A program made the position numbers and the translations under genes. The notes below the pieces were generated by a model. The model did no database searches. It saw nothing but the letters and a program-made list of their open reading frames with translations, and had not been told where the DNA came from. DNA of 64,000 nucleotides from Clostridia bacterium (GTDB taxonomy: Bacteria; Bacillota; Clostridia; Oscillospirales; Acutalibacteraceae), in assembly GCA_017414965.1 (NCBI GenBank), contig JAFQJL010000025.1, positions 62,001 through 126,000 on the forward strand, in the 5' to 3' direction. Each line of letters starts with the position of its first letter. The first letter of the stretch is position 1. Shown here piece after piece: positions 9,776-18,426 of the stretch.

Positions 9776-10660
9776 TTATTTAATACCCGAATACGCCATC
9801 GAATCGACCACGTGCTTTTGCATAAACACGTAGATCAGTACCGTCGGCAACACCGTAATAAAGGTTGCCGCGCTCGCCGCGCCCGCACGGGCAATGGAGT
9901 TGCCCGACGAAATCATCTGCATAGCAAGCGGCAGCGTTTTGAGTGCTTCGTCCTGAATGAAGATCAGTGGCGTGAAGAAGTCGTTCCAGTTGTTGACAAA
10001 CGAGAACACCGCCAACGTCGCAATAACCGGCTTAAGCGACGGCATCACGATCTTGAAGAAGATCTTCAGCTCGCCGGCGCCGTCCATCCGCGCCGCTTCC
10101 AAGAACGGATCGGGGATCTGTTGCACAAACTGTCTCACCAAAAATAGGTTATACGCCACCGCGATCTTCGGAATGATGAGCGCCCAATAGGTATTCACCA
10201 TACCCAGACCGTTGACGATCAAGTAGTTGGGGATCTGGATGACGTACTGCGAAAACATCATACCCATCAGGATCATCGAAAAGATGAGGTTGGCAAACGG
10301 CACCTTGTGCTTAACCAGACCGTACGCGGCCATACAGGTCAGCAGAATTACCAGCAGCACCACGGTCACCGTCACAAACACGCTGTTAAACAGCGAACGG
10401 GTAAACGGCACGTCCAACCCATCCAACGCCAAAAACAGATCTTTAAAGTTTTTCAGTGTCGGTTCTTCCACAAAGAAACGGGGCGGGAAGTAAAACAGCT
10501 CGTTTAGCGGTTTTAACGCCGTCGTCACCACGTACACCAGCGGCAACGCCATAAAGACCGCCACCGCCGCCAGCAGCAAAAAGCCGACAAACTTTCCAAA
10601 CGAAAGGCGCCCGATGCTGCCGCTGTGAAGCCGAATTTTAAGTCCTTTTTCAACTGACAT
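9776..10660 (-). CDS. Carbohydrate ABC transporter permease, MalG type (second set)
   Basis: 294 aa, six helices, with the EAA loop EAARMDGAGELKIFFK followed by VMPSLKP near residue 200. It is a second, divergent MalG-type subunit and forms a pair with the gene six bases upstream. The presence of two permease pairs and two binding proteins in a single operon suggests two different ligands, or two sizes of the same glycan, are imported. GGAATGAG precedes the ATG. Like the first pair it lacks a local ATPase. Confidence 0.93.
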   Translation of the reverse strand: MSVEKGLKIRLHSGSIGRLSFGKFVGFLLLAAVAVFMALPLVYVVTTALKPLNELFYFPPRFFVEEPTLKNFKDLFLALDGLDVPFTRSLFNSVFVTVTVVLLVILLTCMAAYGLVKHKVPFANLIFSMILMGMMFSQYVIQIPNYLIVNGLGMVNTYWALIIPKIAVAYNLFLVRQFVQQIPDPFLEAARMDGAGELKIFFKIVMPSLKPVIATLAVFSFVNNWNDFFTPLIFIQDEALKTLPLAMQMISSGNSIARAGAASAATFITVLPTVLIYVFMQKHVVDSMAYSGIK

Positions 10661-10666
10661 AGCTTC

Positions 10667-11572
10667 TCATTCCTTATTGCTCAAAAGTTTCATAGCCAAC
10701 TGACCGATACCGAAGGTGAACAGGAACAGCACCACCGATATGGCCGACGCGTAACCCATCTCGTACCGGATAAACGCGTAGTCGTACAAATGCGCCACGA
10801 TCGTGTGACCGGCGTAGTCGGGACTGGGCAAGCCGGCCACGACCATCGCGATATCAAACACACCGAACGCGTTGACCACCGCGTTGATAATGCCAAACAG
10901 AATCTGCGGCCGCAACTGCGGAATAATGATGTAAATCAGTTCTTGGAAGGCGTTGCCGATGCCGTCGATCTGGCCGGCCTCCTGCAATTCCTTCGAGGTG
11001 TTTTTAAGACCGGCCAAAAACACCATAAAGCCGGAGCCCATATTCATCCAGACCGAGATCACGATAATGACAAACAAAATCGTGTCCGGATCGGTGTTCC
11101 ACAAAATCGGCTCGTTGATCACGCCGAGGTTAAACAGCACGTTGTTAATCAGACCGTAGCGGTCGGCGGAGAAGAAATACATCCACACCACCGACATCGC
11201 GATCGAGCTGGTCAGCGACGGCGCGTAAAACAAGAGCGAAAACAGTTTGCTAAAAGGCGCCTTGTTGATGATCCACGCAAACAAAAACGACGCGATCAGA
11301 CCGATCGGTCCGGAAATTACAGCGAACACCGCGGTGTTGGAAACGGCGGTGATAAACACGTCGTCCTCCATAAACAGCAGCTCGTAGTTTTTCAGGCCGA
11401 CAAAGTCCGGTGTCTGGAACAGGTTGTAGTCGGTCATACTCAGGAAGATCGCCACCAGAATGGGCGCCACCACAAACACCAAATACAACACCAGAAACGG
11501 CAAAACAAACAGCGTTCCGACCTTGTAGGTATTCACTTTTTTCAAAAAGGATTGCCGTAATGATTTTTGCAT
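10667..11572 (-). CDS. Sugar ABC transporter permease, MalF type (second set)
   Basis: 301 aa MalF/UgpA-type permease with six helices and the loop LQEAGQIDGIGNAFQE then IIPQLRP near residue 205. It follows the large binding protein by 24 nt and precedes the second MalG-type subunit, so it most likely serves the binding protein fused to carbohydrate-binding domains. The ATG at 11581 abuts AAAGG with no spacing, so the start is placed at the ATG at 11572. Confidence 0.92.
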   Translation of the reverse strand: MQKSLRQSFLKKVNTYKVGTLFVLPFLVLYLVFVVAPILVAIFLSMTDYNLFQTPDFVGLKNYELLFMEDDVFITAVSNTAVFAVISGPIGLIASFLFAWIINKAPFSKLFSLLFYAPSLTSSIAMSVVWMYFFSADRYGLINNVLFNLGVINEPILWNTDPDTILFVIIVISVWMNMGSGFMVFLAGLKNTSKELQEAGQIDGIGNAFQELIYIIIPQLRPQILFGIINAVVNAFGVFDIAMVVAGLPSPDYAGHTIVAHLYDYAFIRYEMGYASAISVVLFLFTFGIGQLAMKLLSNKE

Positions 11573-11596
11573 AACCCTCATCCTTTGTCGGTAGGT

Positions 11597-14494
11597 TTAA
11601 TCGTCATAAATACCGTATTCCTGCTGCTTTCTGCGAAGCTCGATGTCGATATCCTCGACCGCTTCCTCCCAGGAATCGCGGAAATCGTCGCCGCTTTCTA
11701 CGCAGCGCGTCCACGCATTGAGAATGTGACGGCTGGTGTAGTAACCGCCCAGTACCGCCTTACTCTCCACGTTGTTTTCAAAGAAGGTGTTGATCACCGC
11801 CATCTCGTCCTTCGAGAAGGACAAGGTGGAAAACGCCTGCTTGTTCGCCGAGAAATACCGTGCGGTCACGCCCAGCTGATTCTCGATCTCGTTGGCGAAC
11901 TTGGTCTGCGTTTCGTCCGAGAGCCACCACTTGAGGAACTCCCACGACTCGTCGATGTACTTGCTCTGGCTCAAAATCGCCGCGCAATCGATCGGCGCAC
12001 CACTGCTGTAACGACACAGGCCGTCCTCCGTCTTGGTAGCCGGCAACGGCGCGATGTCCCAGTTGCCGTTGATTTCCGGTGCCGCCGACGTAAAGCTCAG
12101 ATAATCCGACGCCTGACCGATGATCATCGGCATTTCACCGGTGCGAAACCGCGTAAAGTAGTTGGCCGCCACCGGAATGCTGTAGTTGATATTAAGCTCG
12201 CAGGTCTGCTTAAACGCGTTAAACGCCTCCGGCGTACCCAGTGCCGAGGAATGTCCGTCCTCGCTGTAATACTGTCCGCCGTTTTGGAACAAAAAGATGT
12301 CGTACAGCATCGGGATGTAGCACTTCATACCGTTCTGGTACATCACCGGCAGGGTGGTGTCGTAAAACTCCTCCCACGTATCCGGCGGCGTCAGTCCCAA
12401 TTCTGCAAACACATCGGTGCGGTAATACACGCAACGGAAGTTGACCGTTTCGGGAAGCGCGTACGTGCGCCCGTTGTAGATCATCGGCTTAAACGCTTCG
12501 GAGAATAGGCCCTTGGCGACCTCCTCGTAGCCGTCCAACGAGGACAGATCCACGATGGCGTCGCGCGCCGCGTATTCCACCGGCATACCGGCGCCCAGTC
12601 CCAGCACCACGTCGGGCGCCGTGCCCGCCGCCACCGACAACATCAGCGAGTTGACGCCGGCCGTGGTGATCTGCGTAGAGGGCAGCACGTTGATGTTGAT
12701 GCCGATGCCCGTTTTCGGCGTGAAGTTGGCGTCCGCCAACTGTTTGATCAGGCGGCACCACTCGGTACCGCGGCCGACCCACACCTCGATCTCGGTATCG
12801 GCAACCACGCCGGTATCCGCCACGCTGACGCTCTGGTAATCCTTAGTGAAGCTGTTGATCAGCTTGATAATGCCGTACCAGATGCTCTCGAAAATCGAGG
12901 CCTTGTAATTGTCGATCTCCTCGTCCGGCGAGGCGATCCAAATCTTATCCAACCCCAGCGGGTTGCTTTTCAAACTATTGATCCACGTACCGAGGTTGCC
13001 GAGCGCTGTTTCCAAGTCGGTCAAACGCTTCGGAATACGGTCGGGTTTCTCAATCAACTCCGCCAACTGCTTGGCAATGGAATCAAAGTTGTTGCTCATC
13101 GAGGAATTTTTGCCGGCCAGATCGTAGGCGACCTTCTCACAATACTCCACGCTTTTCTCCAGCGCTTCCAGATCCTCCACGATACCCGGTACGTTTTTGA
13201 CGATCTCGTAATCGTAGTTGGCATCCGGCTCCTCGCCCGTCACCTTCTTGATACGACGGATGAGCGCCGACATATCCTGCGTGGTCTGCGACAGCACCTC
13301 TTCCACCTCGGCGTACGGGCCCATCTTGACAGTCATTGTCAAGGTATGCGTGCCCGGCTCCAGCCACAGCAGATACGGCTCGCCGTCTACATTGTCGATC
13401 ACCTTGGAATACCAGTTGTCGCTGTAAGCAAACGAGTAGCAATCCCACTCGGCAAACGGCACCTTGCCGTCTACCTTGATCTGCCGGTAGGTCGGCAGAC
13501 CGTCGTTGTACCACTGCGCGATACGCAAGCCGAGCTTGTAGTAACCGGCATCCGCCACGTCAAACGTCCACGTGATGCTCTGGTTGCCACTCTTGTAGCC
13601 GGCACCGCCGATGTAATTCATTCGCACATAGTACGGCGTCGACGGCGAAGCCGACGGATCGCCACTGGCCTCTACGCCAATGACCGAAGCCGTTTTCTCT
13701 GCTACGCGATCAAAGCTTTCCGCTTCGAACACCACCGTCGTACCGTTGCCGGTCTTGCCCTCGCTCTTCCAGCCGGACAACACCTCGTCGTACGAAGCCA
13801 CGGTCTGCGGCGCCGCCAGATACAAAGACGACAGGAACAGCGGCTCGTCGATGTAGCGGAGCGTGATCGTATGCTCACCGGCGGTCAAATAGAATTTCAG
13901 CGCCGCGGTATACTTGCCGTCGCTATCAAACAGGCGCGTATCCTCAAACCGCGGATTTTCCTCCGAGAACGGCTTGACCTCGTCGCCGGCTTTATCTTTC
14001 AGCGGCGCGTTCGCGTCTTTCCAGAAACGCAAGAACTCGATGCTCTCGGTTTCCTTAAACGGCGAAACGCCGTCAATCAACAATTCGCGAGTGATGGACG
14101 AGCCGCTGGTTCCCAGCGGGTAGTACACCACACCCAGATCGTACAGTGCATCGGTCTTGACCGACACTTTGAAGCTGACCGATTCGATGTCTTCCTGCCA
14201 CAAGATGCCGGTATACGACGCGTTGTCCAACTCGGTCTTGCCTACCAGCGAAGGATCGGTCACGGTCGCTTGAATGTTTGCACCCGTGTAATCGCGGTAT
14301 CCGTTTTGGGAATACGTTTCCAGCACCGACGAGTAATAAACCGTATAGCGGTCGAGCATCGTATCCTGTGCATCGGGCGAAACGGTCGTCGCCGTAGCGA
14401 TCGCCGGTTCGGCCGCCTGCGCGATCGGCGTAAACGCCAACAGCATACACAGCGACAGCGCCGCCGCCGAGATTTTAACAAGCTGTGCTTTCAT
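11597..14494 (-). CDS. Giant secreted solute-binding protein fused to two carbohydrate-binding-like domains
   Basis: 965 aa, about twice the usual length. A signal peptide ends at AQA-AEP (residue 27) with no lipobox. Two beta-sandwich modules follow (about 50-230 and 245-390); the second opens VVFEAESFDR and contains YYVRMNYIGGAGYKSGNQ, like CBM6/CBM35 modules. A helical linker (about 390-515) leads to a complete sugar-binding protein (about 545-965; SVAAGTAPDVVLGLG, ALPETVNFRCVYYRTDVF, TWEEFYDT). It is the natural partner of the permease pair downstream. Without a lipid anchor it must be held by protein contacts or by glycan. TTG at 14500 is in frame, but ATG at 14494 has GGAGG ten bases upstream. 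Confidence 0.87.
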   Translation of the reverse strand: MKAQLVKISAAALSLCMLLAFTPIAQAAEPAIATATTVSPDAQDTMLDRYTVYYSSVLETYSQNGYRDYTGANIQATVTDPSLVGKTELDNASYTGILWQEDIESVSFKVSVKTDALYDLGVVYYPLGTSGSSITRELLIDGVSPFKETESIEFLRFWKDANAPLKDKAGDEVKPFSEENPRFEDTRLFDSDGKYTAALKFYLTAGEHTITLRYIDEPLFLSSLYLAAPQTVASYDEVLSGWKSEGKTGNGTTVVFEAESFDRVAEKTASVIGVEASGDPSASPSTPYYVRMNYIGGAGYKSGNQSITWTFDVADAGYYKLGLRIAQWYNDGLPTYRQIKVDGKVPFAEWDCYSFAYSDNWYSKVIDNVDGEPYLLWLEPGTHTLTMTVKMGPYAEVEEVLSQTTQDMSALIRRIKKVTGEEPDANYDYEIVKNVPGIVEDLEALEKSVEYCEKVAYDLAGKNSSMSNNFDSIAKQLAELIEKPDRIPKRLTDLETALGNLGTWINSLKSNPLGLDKIWIASPDEEIDNYKASIFESIWYGIIKLINSFTKDYQSVSVADTGVVADTEIEVWVGRGTEWCRLIKQLADANFTPKTGIGININVLPSTQITTAGVNSLMLSVAAGTAPDVVLGLGAGMPVEYAARDAIVDLSSLDGYEEVAKGLFSEAFKPMIYNGRTYALPETVNFRCVYYRTDVFAELGLTPPDTWEEFYDTTLPVMYQNGMKCYIPMLYDIFLFQNGGQYYSEDGHSSALGTPEAFNAFKQTCELNINYSIPVAANYFTRFRTGEMPMIIGQASDYLSFTSAAPEINGNWDIAPLPATKTEDGLCRYSSGAPIDCAAILSQSKYIDESWEFLKWWLSDETQTKFANEIENQLGVTARYFSANKQAFSTLSFSKDEMAVINTFFENNVESKAVLGGYYTSRHILNAWTRCVESGDDFRDSWEEAVEDIDIELRRKQQEYGIYDD

Positions 14495-14510
14495 TCCCAA
14501 ACGTCCTCCT

Positions 14511-17276
14511 TTACGGGGTCGGTGTTTCCTCCTCGTCTGAGGCTTCGGTCGTCGGTTGTTTGACCGGCGAATCCTCCGACGCTTCTGCCGCCTCCGGCAG
14601 ATCGGTCTCCGGCGGCACGGTCACCGCCGATTTCTTTCGTACTTTCCACAAAATGTAGAGCACCAGCAACACGATGCTGATCAGATCCACGCCTGCCGAC
14701 ACCCAGAACATCACCGTCATCAGCGGATCCGGTGCAGCCGTCTGCTGCTCGTCGGGCTCTTCCTTCGAGTCATCCGGCTTCTCGGTGTTGACCGATGCGT
14801 TGCCGGTGATCACCTTCTCCAGCTTGGTGCCCTTCACAAAGCGATAGCTGTCGTTGGTGGTGTAATAGTAATTCCAACCGTTCGCTCCCTGCGTATCCGA
14901 GAAGCCCTCGGCAGTGCCGGTCAGCGGCACGCTCGGGTTTTCGCCCTCCGGCGTCTCGAAAATCTGGAAATGCGTGTACAGATACGCAAACGCCTTATCC
15001 GATCGGTTGCGGAACACAATGTAAACCTTGTCGCCCGCGGCGGCTTTGGCGGACACGTTGATCACGATGGGTTTATCCACCGTCAGATCCGACGCCTTGA
15101 AGGTGTAGAATCCGCTCTGATCCTCGGGATACATGATCTGGCCCTTGTCGTTGCAGACCATAAAGTCAAACAACGGCTCGTTCGGGGCGGCTCCCAAAAA
15201 CTCCGGCACTTCGGAGAACATGTTGCCGTACACGCTGATCACGCAATCCGATTCCGCCTTGTACGAACGGACCAAGCTGTAATGCGGCGTGGACACGTGC
15301 GCGCCCTCCAGCAAAACCGCCATATAGCCGTTCGAAGCGGGGTTTTCCCAGTCGCTGACGCTCCACATCCATTTCTCTTCATCAAACTGCGTCAGCTGCT
15401 TCGGATCGAATATTACGTCACGAATGCCGACATCGTCAGCCGACAGATACGGCGACTCGCTGCGCTCGGTTTTGAGAAGTTCGGTGCAGATATCCGCCAC
15501 CGGCGCGAAATAGTAATTCATCTCGCCGGTGCCGCCACCGTTCACGGTCATATCCGTCGACAGCGTGACCGGATCGCCCACACCGAGCATCGCCACTACA
15601 AAGAGATATTCATCGCCTTTTGCAGCCGTAAAGCTGCCGCTGATCGTTTCTTTCTTGCTGCTCAGCAGTTTCCACGCGGTCGCCGCCTCAAAGGTGGACT
15701 TTTTCACCACACAGAAGCCTACCTGCTTATCTGCAGCCGCACCCTCGTGGCTGAAGTTGTAAGACACCTTGCCGGCCGACGCGGCCTTGTAGCCGATCGC
15801 CGCACCGGTGTGCTGCGTTACGGTCAGCGCGCCTTTGCCGATGTTGGCCAGATACGAAGCGGTCACCTTTTCGTTGACCGATTCAGGCAACAGGTACCAC
15901 GTCTGCTTGGCCTCGTCGTAATACGACGCTTTCTGGAAGATCGGCTTCGCCGGTACCATCGGCGTCTTAAAGCCCTTGATCGAGGCATAATAGTAACGCC
16001 AGTTGTTCTTGCCTTGCTTGTTGGAGAAGCCCTCGTGTGTGTTGCCGATCTTGACCTTTTCGCCGTTCTCCTCGCGATAGATATCCATGATCACCTGCAC
16101 CGACGGATGCAGATCCGTGGTCTCGTTGCGAGTGATAAAGAGGATCTCGTCTCCCGCTTTCGCTTCAAACGTGCCGGAGATCATGGTCGGTTCGGTGCGG
16201 TTTTTCTCGGTGTTCTTCATCACCATAAACTCCGCCTTGTCCGACGGATACAGCACCATATTGCTGTTTTTCTCGATGACCATAAATCCGACGGTGTCCG
16301 TATTCTCCGGAACACCCATCGTGGCGTTGATGTCCAGCATCACCGTACCGGAGAAGCTGACCACGCCATCCGTGGCGACCTTGAAGCCCTTGGCGGTCAT
16401 ATAACCGGGTGCCGGCGGCTGAGTATGCGTGCCGTTGGCCATACTAAACGACGGCGACGCCGGATTCTGCCCCTGCGAATCCGCCCACCACCAGCCATCC
16501 ATAAACGCTTTCATTTCCACAAAACCGTTGGTCTGCTCTTCAAGCGGCGTTACCGGTGCGGTCGGCGTCGTATCGCCGCCCTCCGGCTGACTCTGCTGCG
16601 GAGCCGACGTGGTCGGCGTCTCCGGCTCACCGAGATCCGGCTTGCCGGCCGCTTTCAACTTGGTAACCTTGTCGGCATACTGGTGATACCAGCCGCTGCC
16701 GCCCTGCAGAATGCCGTCGTACAACTGACCACTACCGTTGGAATAGGGCTCGCCGTCGACCATCACACCAAAATTCAGCGCACAGACCATCCGATCGACC
16801 GAGGGGTTCATTACCACAACGTAGAGCGCGTCGCCCTTCTTGCCCGAGGCGATGTCCAGCGACACCTCCAGCGGCGTGCCTTCCTTCACCGTGGCCACGT
16901 CGCCGTTTTTCGGGAACAGGATCTGACCGGTTTTATCGGTCACGGCAAACTGGACGGTCGCACCGGTCAGGTTACCTTGGCTGTTGTCGATAAACACACC
17001 GCCGCCCCATGCGAGTTTGACGGCGCCGTCGTTCGGCAGCACAAATTTGCGGATCGCAGCTGCCCCGCCTTTATCCACCACCGAGTAACCGGGGTAGTTT
17101 AAGCAGGTCGCATCGCCGACAGCTTTCGACCACACGTTGCCGGTGGCATCAAACACCATATCCGCCGCCTTGAAATCGAGGCGATAATATGTAGTAGCCG
17201 ACACCGCCAAAGGCAGTGCCAACACCGATGTCAGAAGAAGCACGACCGTCAATAAAACGCTTATCGTTTTTTTCAT
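14511..17276 (-). CDS. Large repeat-built surface protein with C-terminal membrane anchor
   Basis: 921 aa, not a family I recognise. Signal peptide (to about residue 26), then four diverged beta-sandwich-like repeats of roughly 200 residues. Each carries a G-x-K/V-x-x-x-D-G-x-V opening, a xLFP/xLYP/xMYP turn and a KxGDxxxxVxxN closing strand; two also end in GFSxxQGxxxW-YYY. Threonine/proline-rich linkers separate them. Near the end come a 22-residue helix, a KVRKK stop-transfer and a 40-residue acidic cytosolic tail. First gene of the operon, 16 nt from the binding protein. Probably a tall glycan-capturing or scaffold protein (inference). The ATG at 17276 follows AAAGGGGTAGG. Confidence 0.75.
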   Translation of the reverse strand: MKKTISVLLTVVLLLTSVLALPLAVSATTYYRLDFKAADMVFDATGNVWSKAVGDATCLNYPGYSVVDKGGAAAIRKFVLPNDGAVKLAWGGGVFIDNSQGNLTGATVQFAVTDKTGQILFPKNGDVATVKEGTPLEVSLDIASGKKGDALYVVVMNPSVDRMVCALNFGVMVDGEPYSNGSGQLYDGILQGGSGWYHQYADKVTKLKAAGKPDLGEPETPTTSAPQQSQPEGGDTTPTAPVTPLEEQTNGFVEMKAFMDGWWWADSQGQNPASPSFSMANGTHTQPPAPGYMTAKGFKVATDGVVSFSGTVMLDINATMGVPENTDTVGFMVIEKNSNMVLYPSDKAEFMVMKNTEKNRTEPTMISGTFEAKAGDEILFITRNETTDLHPSVQVIMDIYREENGEKVKIGNTHEGFSNKQGKNNWRYYYASIKGFKTPMVPAKPIFQKASYYDEAKQTWYLLPESVNEKVTASYLANIGKGALTVTQHTGAAIGYKAASAGKVSYNFSHEGAAADKQVGFCVVKKSTFEAATAWKLLSSKKETISGSFTAAKGDEYLFVVAMLGVGDPVTLSTDMTVNGGGTGEMNYYFAPVADICTELLKTERSESPYLSADDVGIRDVIFDPKQLTQFDEEKWMWSVSDWENPASNGYMAVLLEGAHVSTPHYSLVRSYKAESDCVISVYGNMFSEVPEFLGAAPNEPLFDFMVCNDKGQIMYPEDQSGFYTFKASDLTVDKPIVINVSAKAAAGDKVYIVFRNRSDKAFAYLYTHFQIFETPEGENPSVPLTGTAEGFSDTQGANGWNYYYTTNDSYRFVKGTKLEKVITGNASVNTEKPDDSKEEPDEQQTAAPDPLMTVMFWVSAGVDLISIVLLVLYILWKVRKKSAVTVPPETDLPEAAEASEDSPVKQPTTEASDEEETPTP

Positions 17277-17331
17277 TTTCCTACCCCTTTCGCCGTAAAC
17301 GGACACCCGATTTCAGCGGGCAAACACCCAC

Positions 17332-17408
17332 TTTGCACTATCTGCCTATATTTTATCATATAGGGCGTTTATTCGGCAATGCGATATTGCCCCTCGGTTT
17401 TGCACTAT
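17332..17408. promoter_or_regulatory. Operator/promoter region between surface operon and araC-type gene
   Basis: The direct repeat TTTGCACTAT occurs at 17332-17341 and 17399-17408, 67 bp apart. Between them are two inverted repeats: CCTATAT/ATATAGG (17345-17351 and 17358-17364), which covers the likely leftward -10 (TAAAAT/TATGAT), and GGCAAT/ATTGCC (17375-17380 and 17386-17391), which lies near the leftward -35 position. Spaced direct repeats flanking a promoter are the usual layout for AraC-family binding, so these are candidate sites for the adjacent regulator. Confidence 0.5.
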
Positions 17409-17430
17409 TGTCCTTTCGTTTGCTGCAAGA

Positions 17431-17459
17431 TTGACAAATTAACTTGTAGGTGTTATTCT
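17431..17459 (+). promoter_or_regulatory. Sigma-A promoter of the AraC-type regulator
   Basis: TTGACA at 17431-17436 and TATTCT at 17454-17459 with a 17-base spacer, 30 bases before the start codon. The promoter lies just right of the second TTTGCACTAT repeat, so the regulator may control its own transcription. Confidence 0.7.
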
Positions 17460-17488
17460 AAAAACACGATGATTAAGGAGGGATTTTT

Positions 17489-18394
17489 ATGAAAAATACC
17501 GATAATATCTTTTCCTCCGTCCCCTTGACGTGTGTGGTTTCCGTCACCAAGATCCATTCGCTTTTCTACTACGAATTCCCCAAGGACTTTCAATTCAACG
17601 GCGAAAGCCACGATTTTTGGGAATTGGTATATGTGGATCGAGGCAGTTGCCTGTCGACACAAAACGGGATTTCGGCGGCGTTAAATGCCGGCGAAGCCGT
17701 TTTGATCTCTCCCAACTCGTTTCATTCCATTTGCGGCAACGGACGCGATATGTTCAACGTCTTTATCATTTCGTTTACCTGCAAGAGCAAAGCGATCGAG
17801 GCTGTACCTACCGCACCGAGCACCATCACCGCACCGATGCGCGAACTGATTTCGAAGATCATCAAGGAGGCGCGACGCGCATTCCGCCTGCCGATTATCG
17901 ATCATTTCACCTCCGATATCGTCCCGCAGGAGCATCCGATGTTTGGCTCACGGCAGTTGGTCAAGCTCTATCTGGAGGAACTGCTGATCCTGCTTCTCCG
18001 CACGGAATTTACGGATAAAAACGATCCGATTTTATCCGTGCTTGCCAACAAATCCGCCGATCCGAAGGACTTGGTGGAAGCGGTGGAAAAGTACCTGCTG
18101 GATAACTTGGATAAGGCCCTTTCGATCTCGGCGATCTGCGAGACGTTCCACTACAGCAAAAACTACATTTGCTCCCATTTTAAGCAGAAAACCGGCTATA
18201 CGATCATCGAATATTTTAACCGCGCCAAGATCGAGCGCGCCAAGGAATTGATCCGCGAGCGCGCCCATTCCCTCTCCACCATTTCGGAGATGTTGGGCTT
18301 TTCCAGCCCCGGATATTTTTCCAAAACGTTCAAACGCATCACCGGCCTTTCCCCGTTAGAGTATCAGCGCTCGCTGCGCCTTCTCTTGGGTTAA
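17489..18394 (+). CDS. AraC-family transcriptional regulator
   Basis: 301 aa. The N-terminal half is a cupin-like sensor (FWELVYVDRGSC, ISPNSFHSICGNG); the last hundred residues contain the two AraC helix-turn-helix units (LSISAICETFHYSKNYICSHF and LSTISEMLGFSSPGYFSKTF) and the conserved GLSPLEYQ ending. It is divergent from the eleven-gene surface operon and shares its 212-base control region, which strongly suggests it senses the imported sugar and activates that operon. AAGGAGGG before the ATG fixes the start. Confidence 0.92.
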   Translation: MKNTDNIFSSVPLTCVVSVTKIHSLFYYEFPKDFQFNGESHDFWELVYVDRGSCLSTQNGISAALNAGEAVLISPNSFHSICGNGRDMFNVFIISFTCKSKAIEAVPTAPSTITAPMRELISKIIKEARRAFRLPIIDHFTSDIVPQEHPMFGSRQLVKLYLEELLILLLRTEFTDKNDPILSVLANKSADPKDLVEAVEKYLLDNLDKALSISAICETFHYSKNYICSHFKQKTGYTIIEYFNRAKIERAKELIRERAHSLSTISEMLGFSSPGYFSKTFKRITGLSPLEYQRSLRLLLG

Positions 18395-18426
18395 GCATAC
18401 ATTCACATTATTAGGAGGAATTCATT

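Noticed and set aside
14556..17102. An 848-codon open frame on the plus strand opposite the repeat surface protein, and similar long antisense frames elsewhere (for example 22132-23619, minus)
   Set aside because: They lack ribosome binding sites and recognisable domains, and are rich in Arg/His as expected for antisense frames in GC-rich genes. They overlap well-supported genes completely.
3..17276. A missing ABC ATPase as evidence of a deletion in the transporter operon
   Set aside because: Many Firmicutes sugar importers share one MsmX-type ATPase encoded elsewhere; the spacing here shows no scar.
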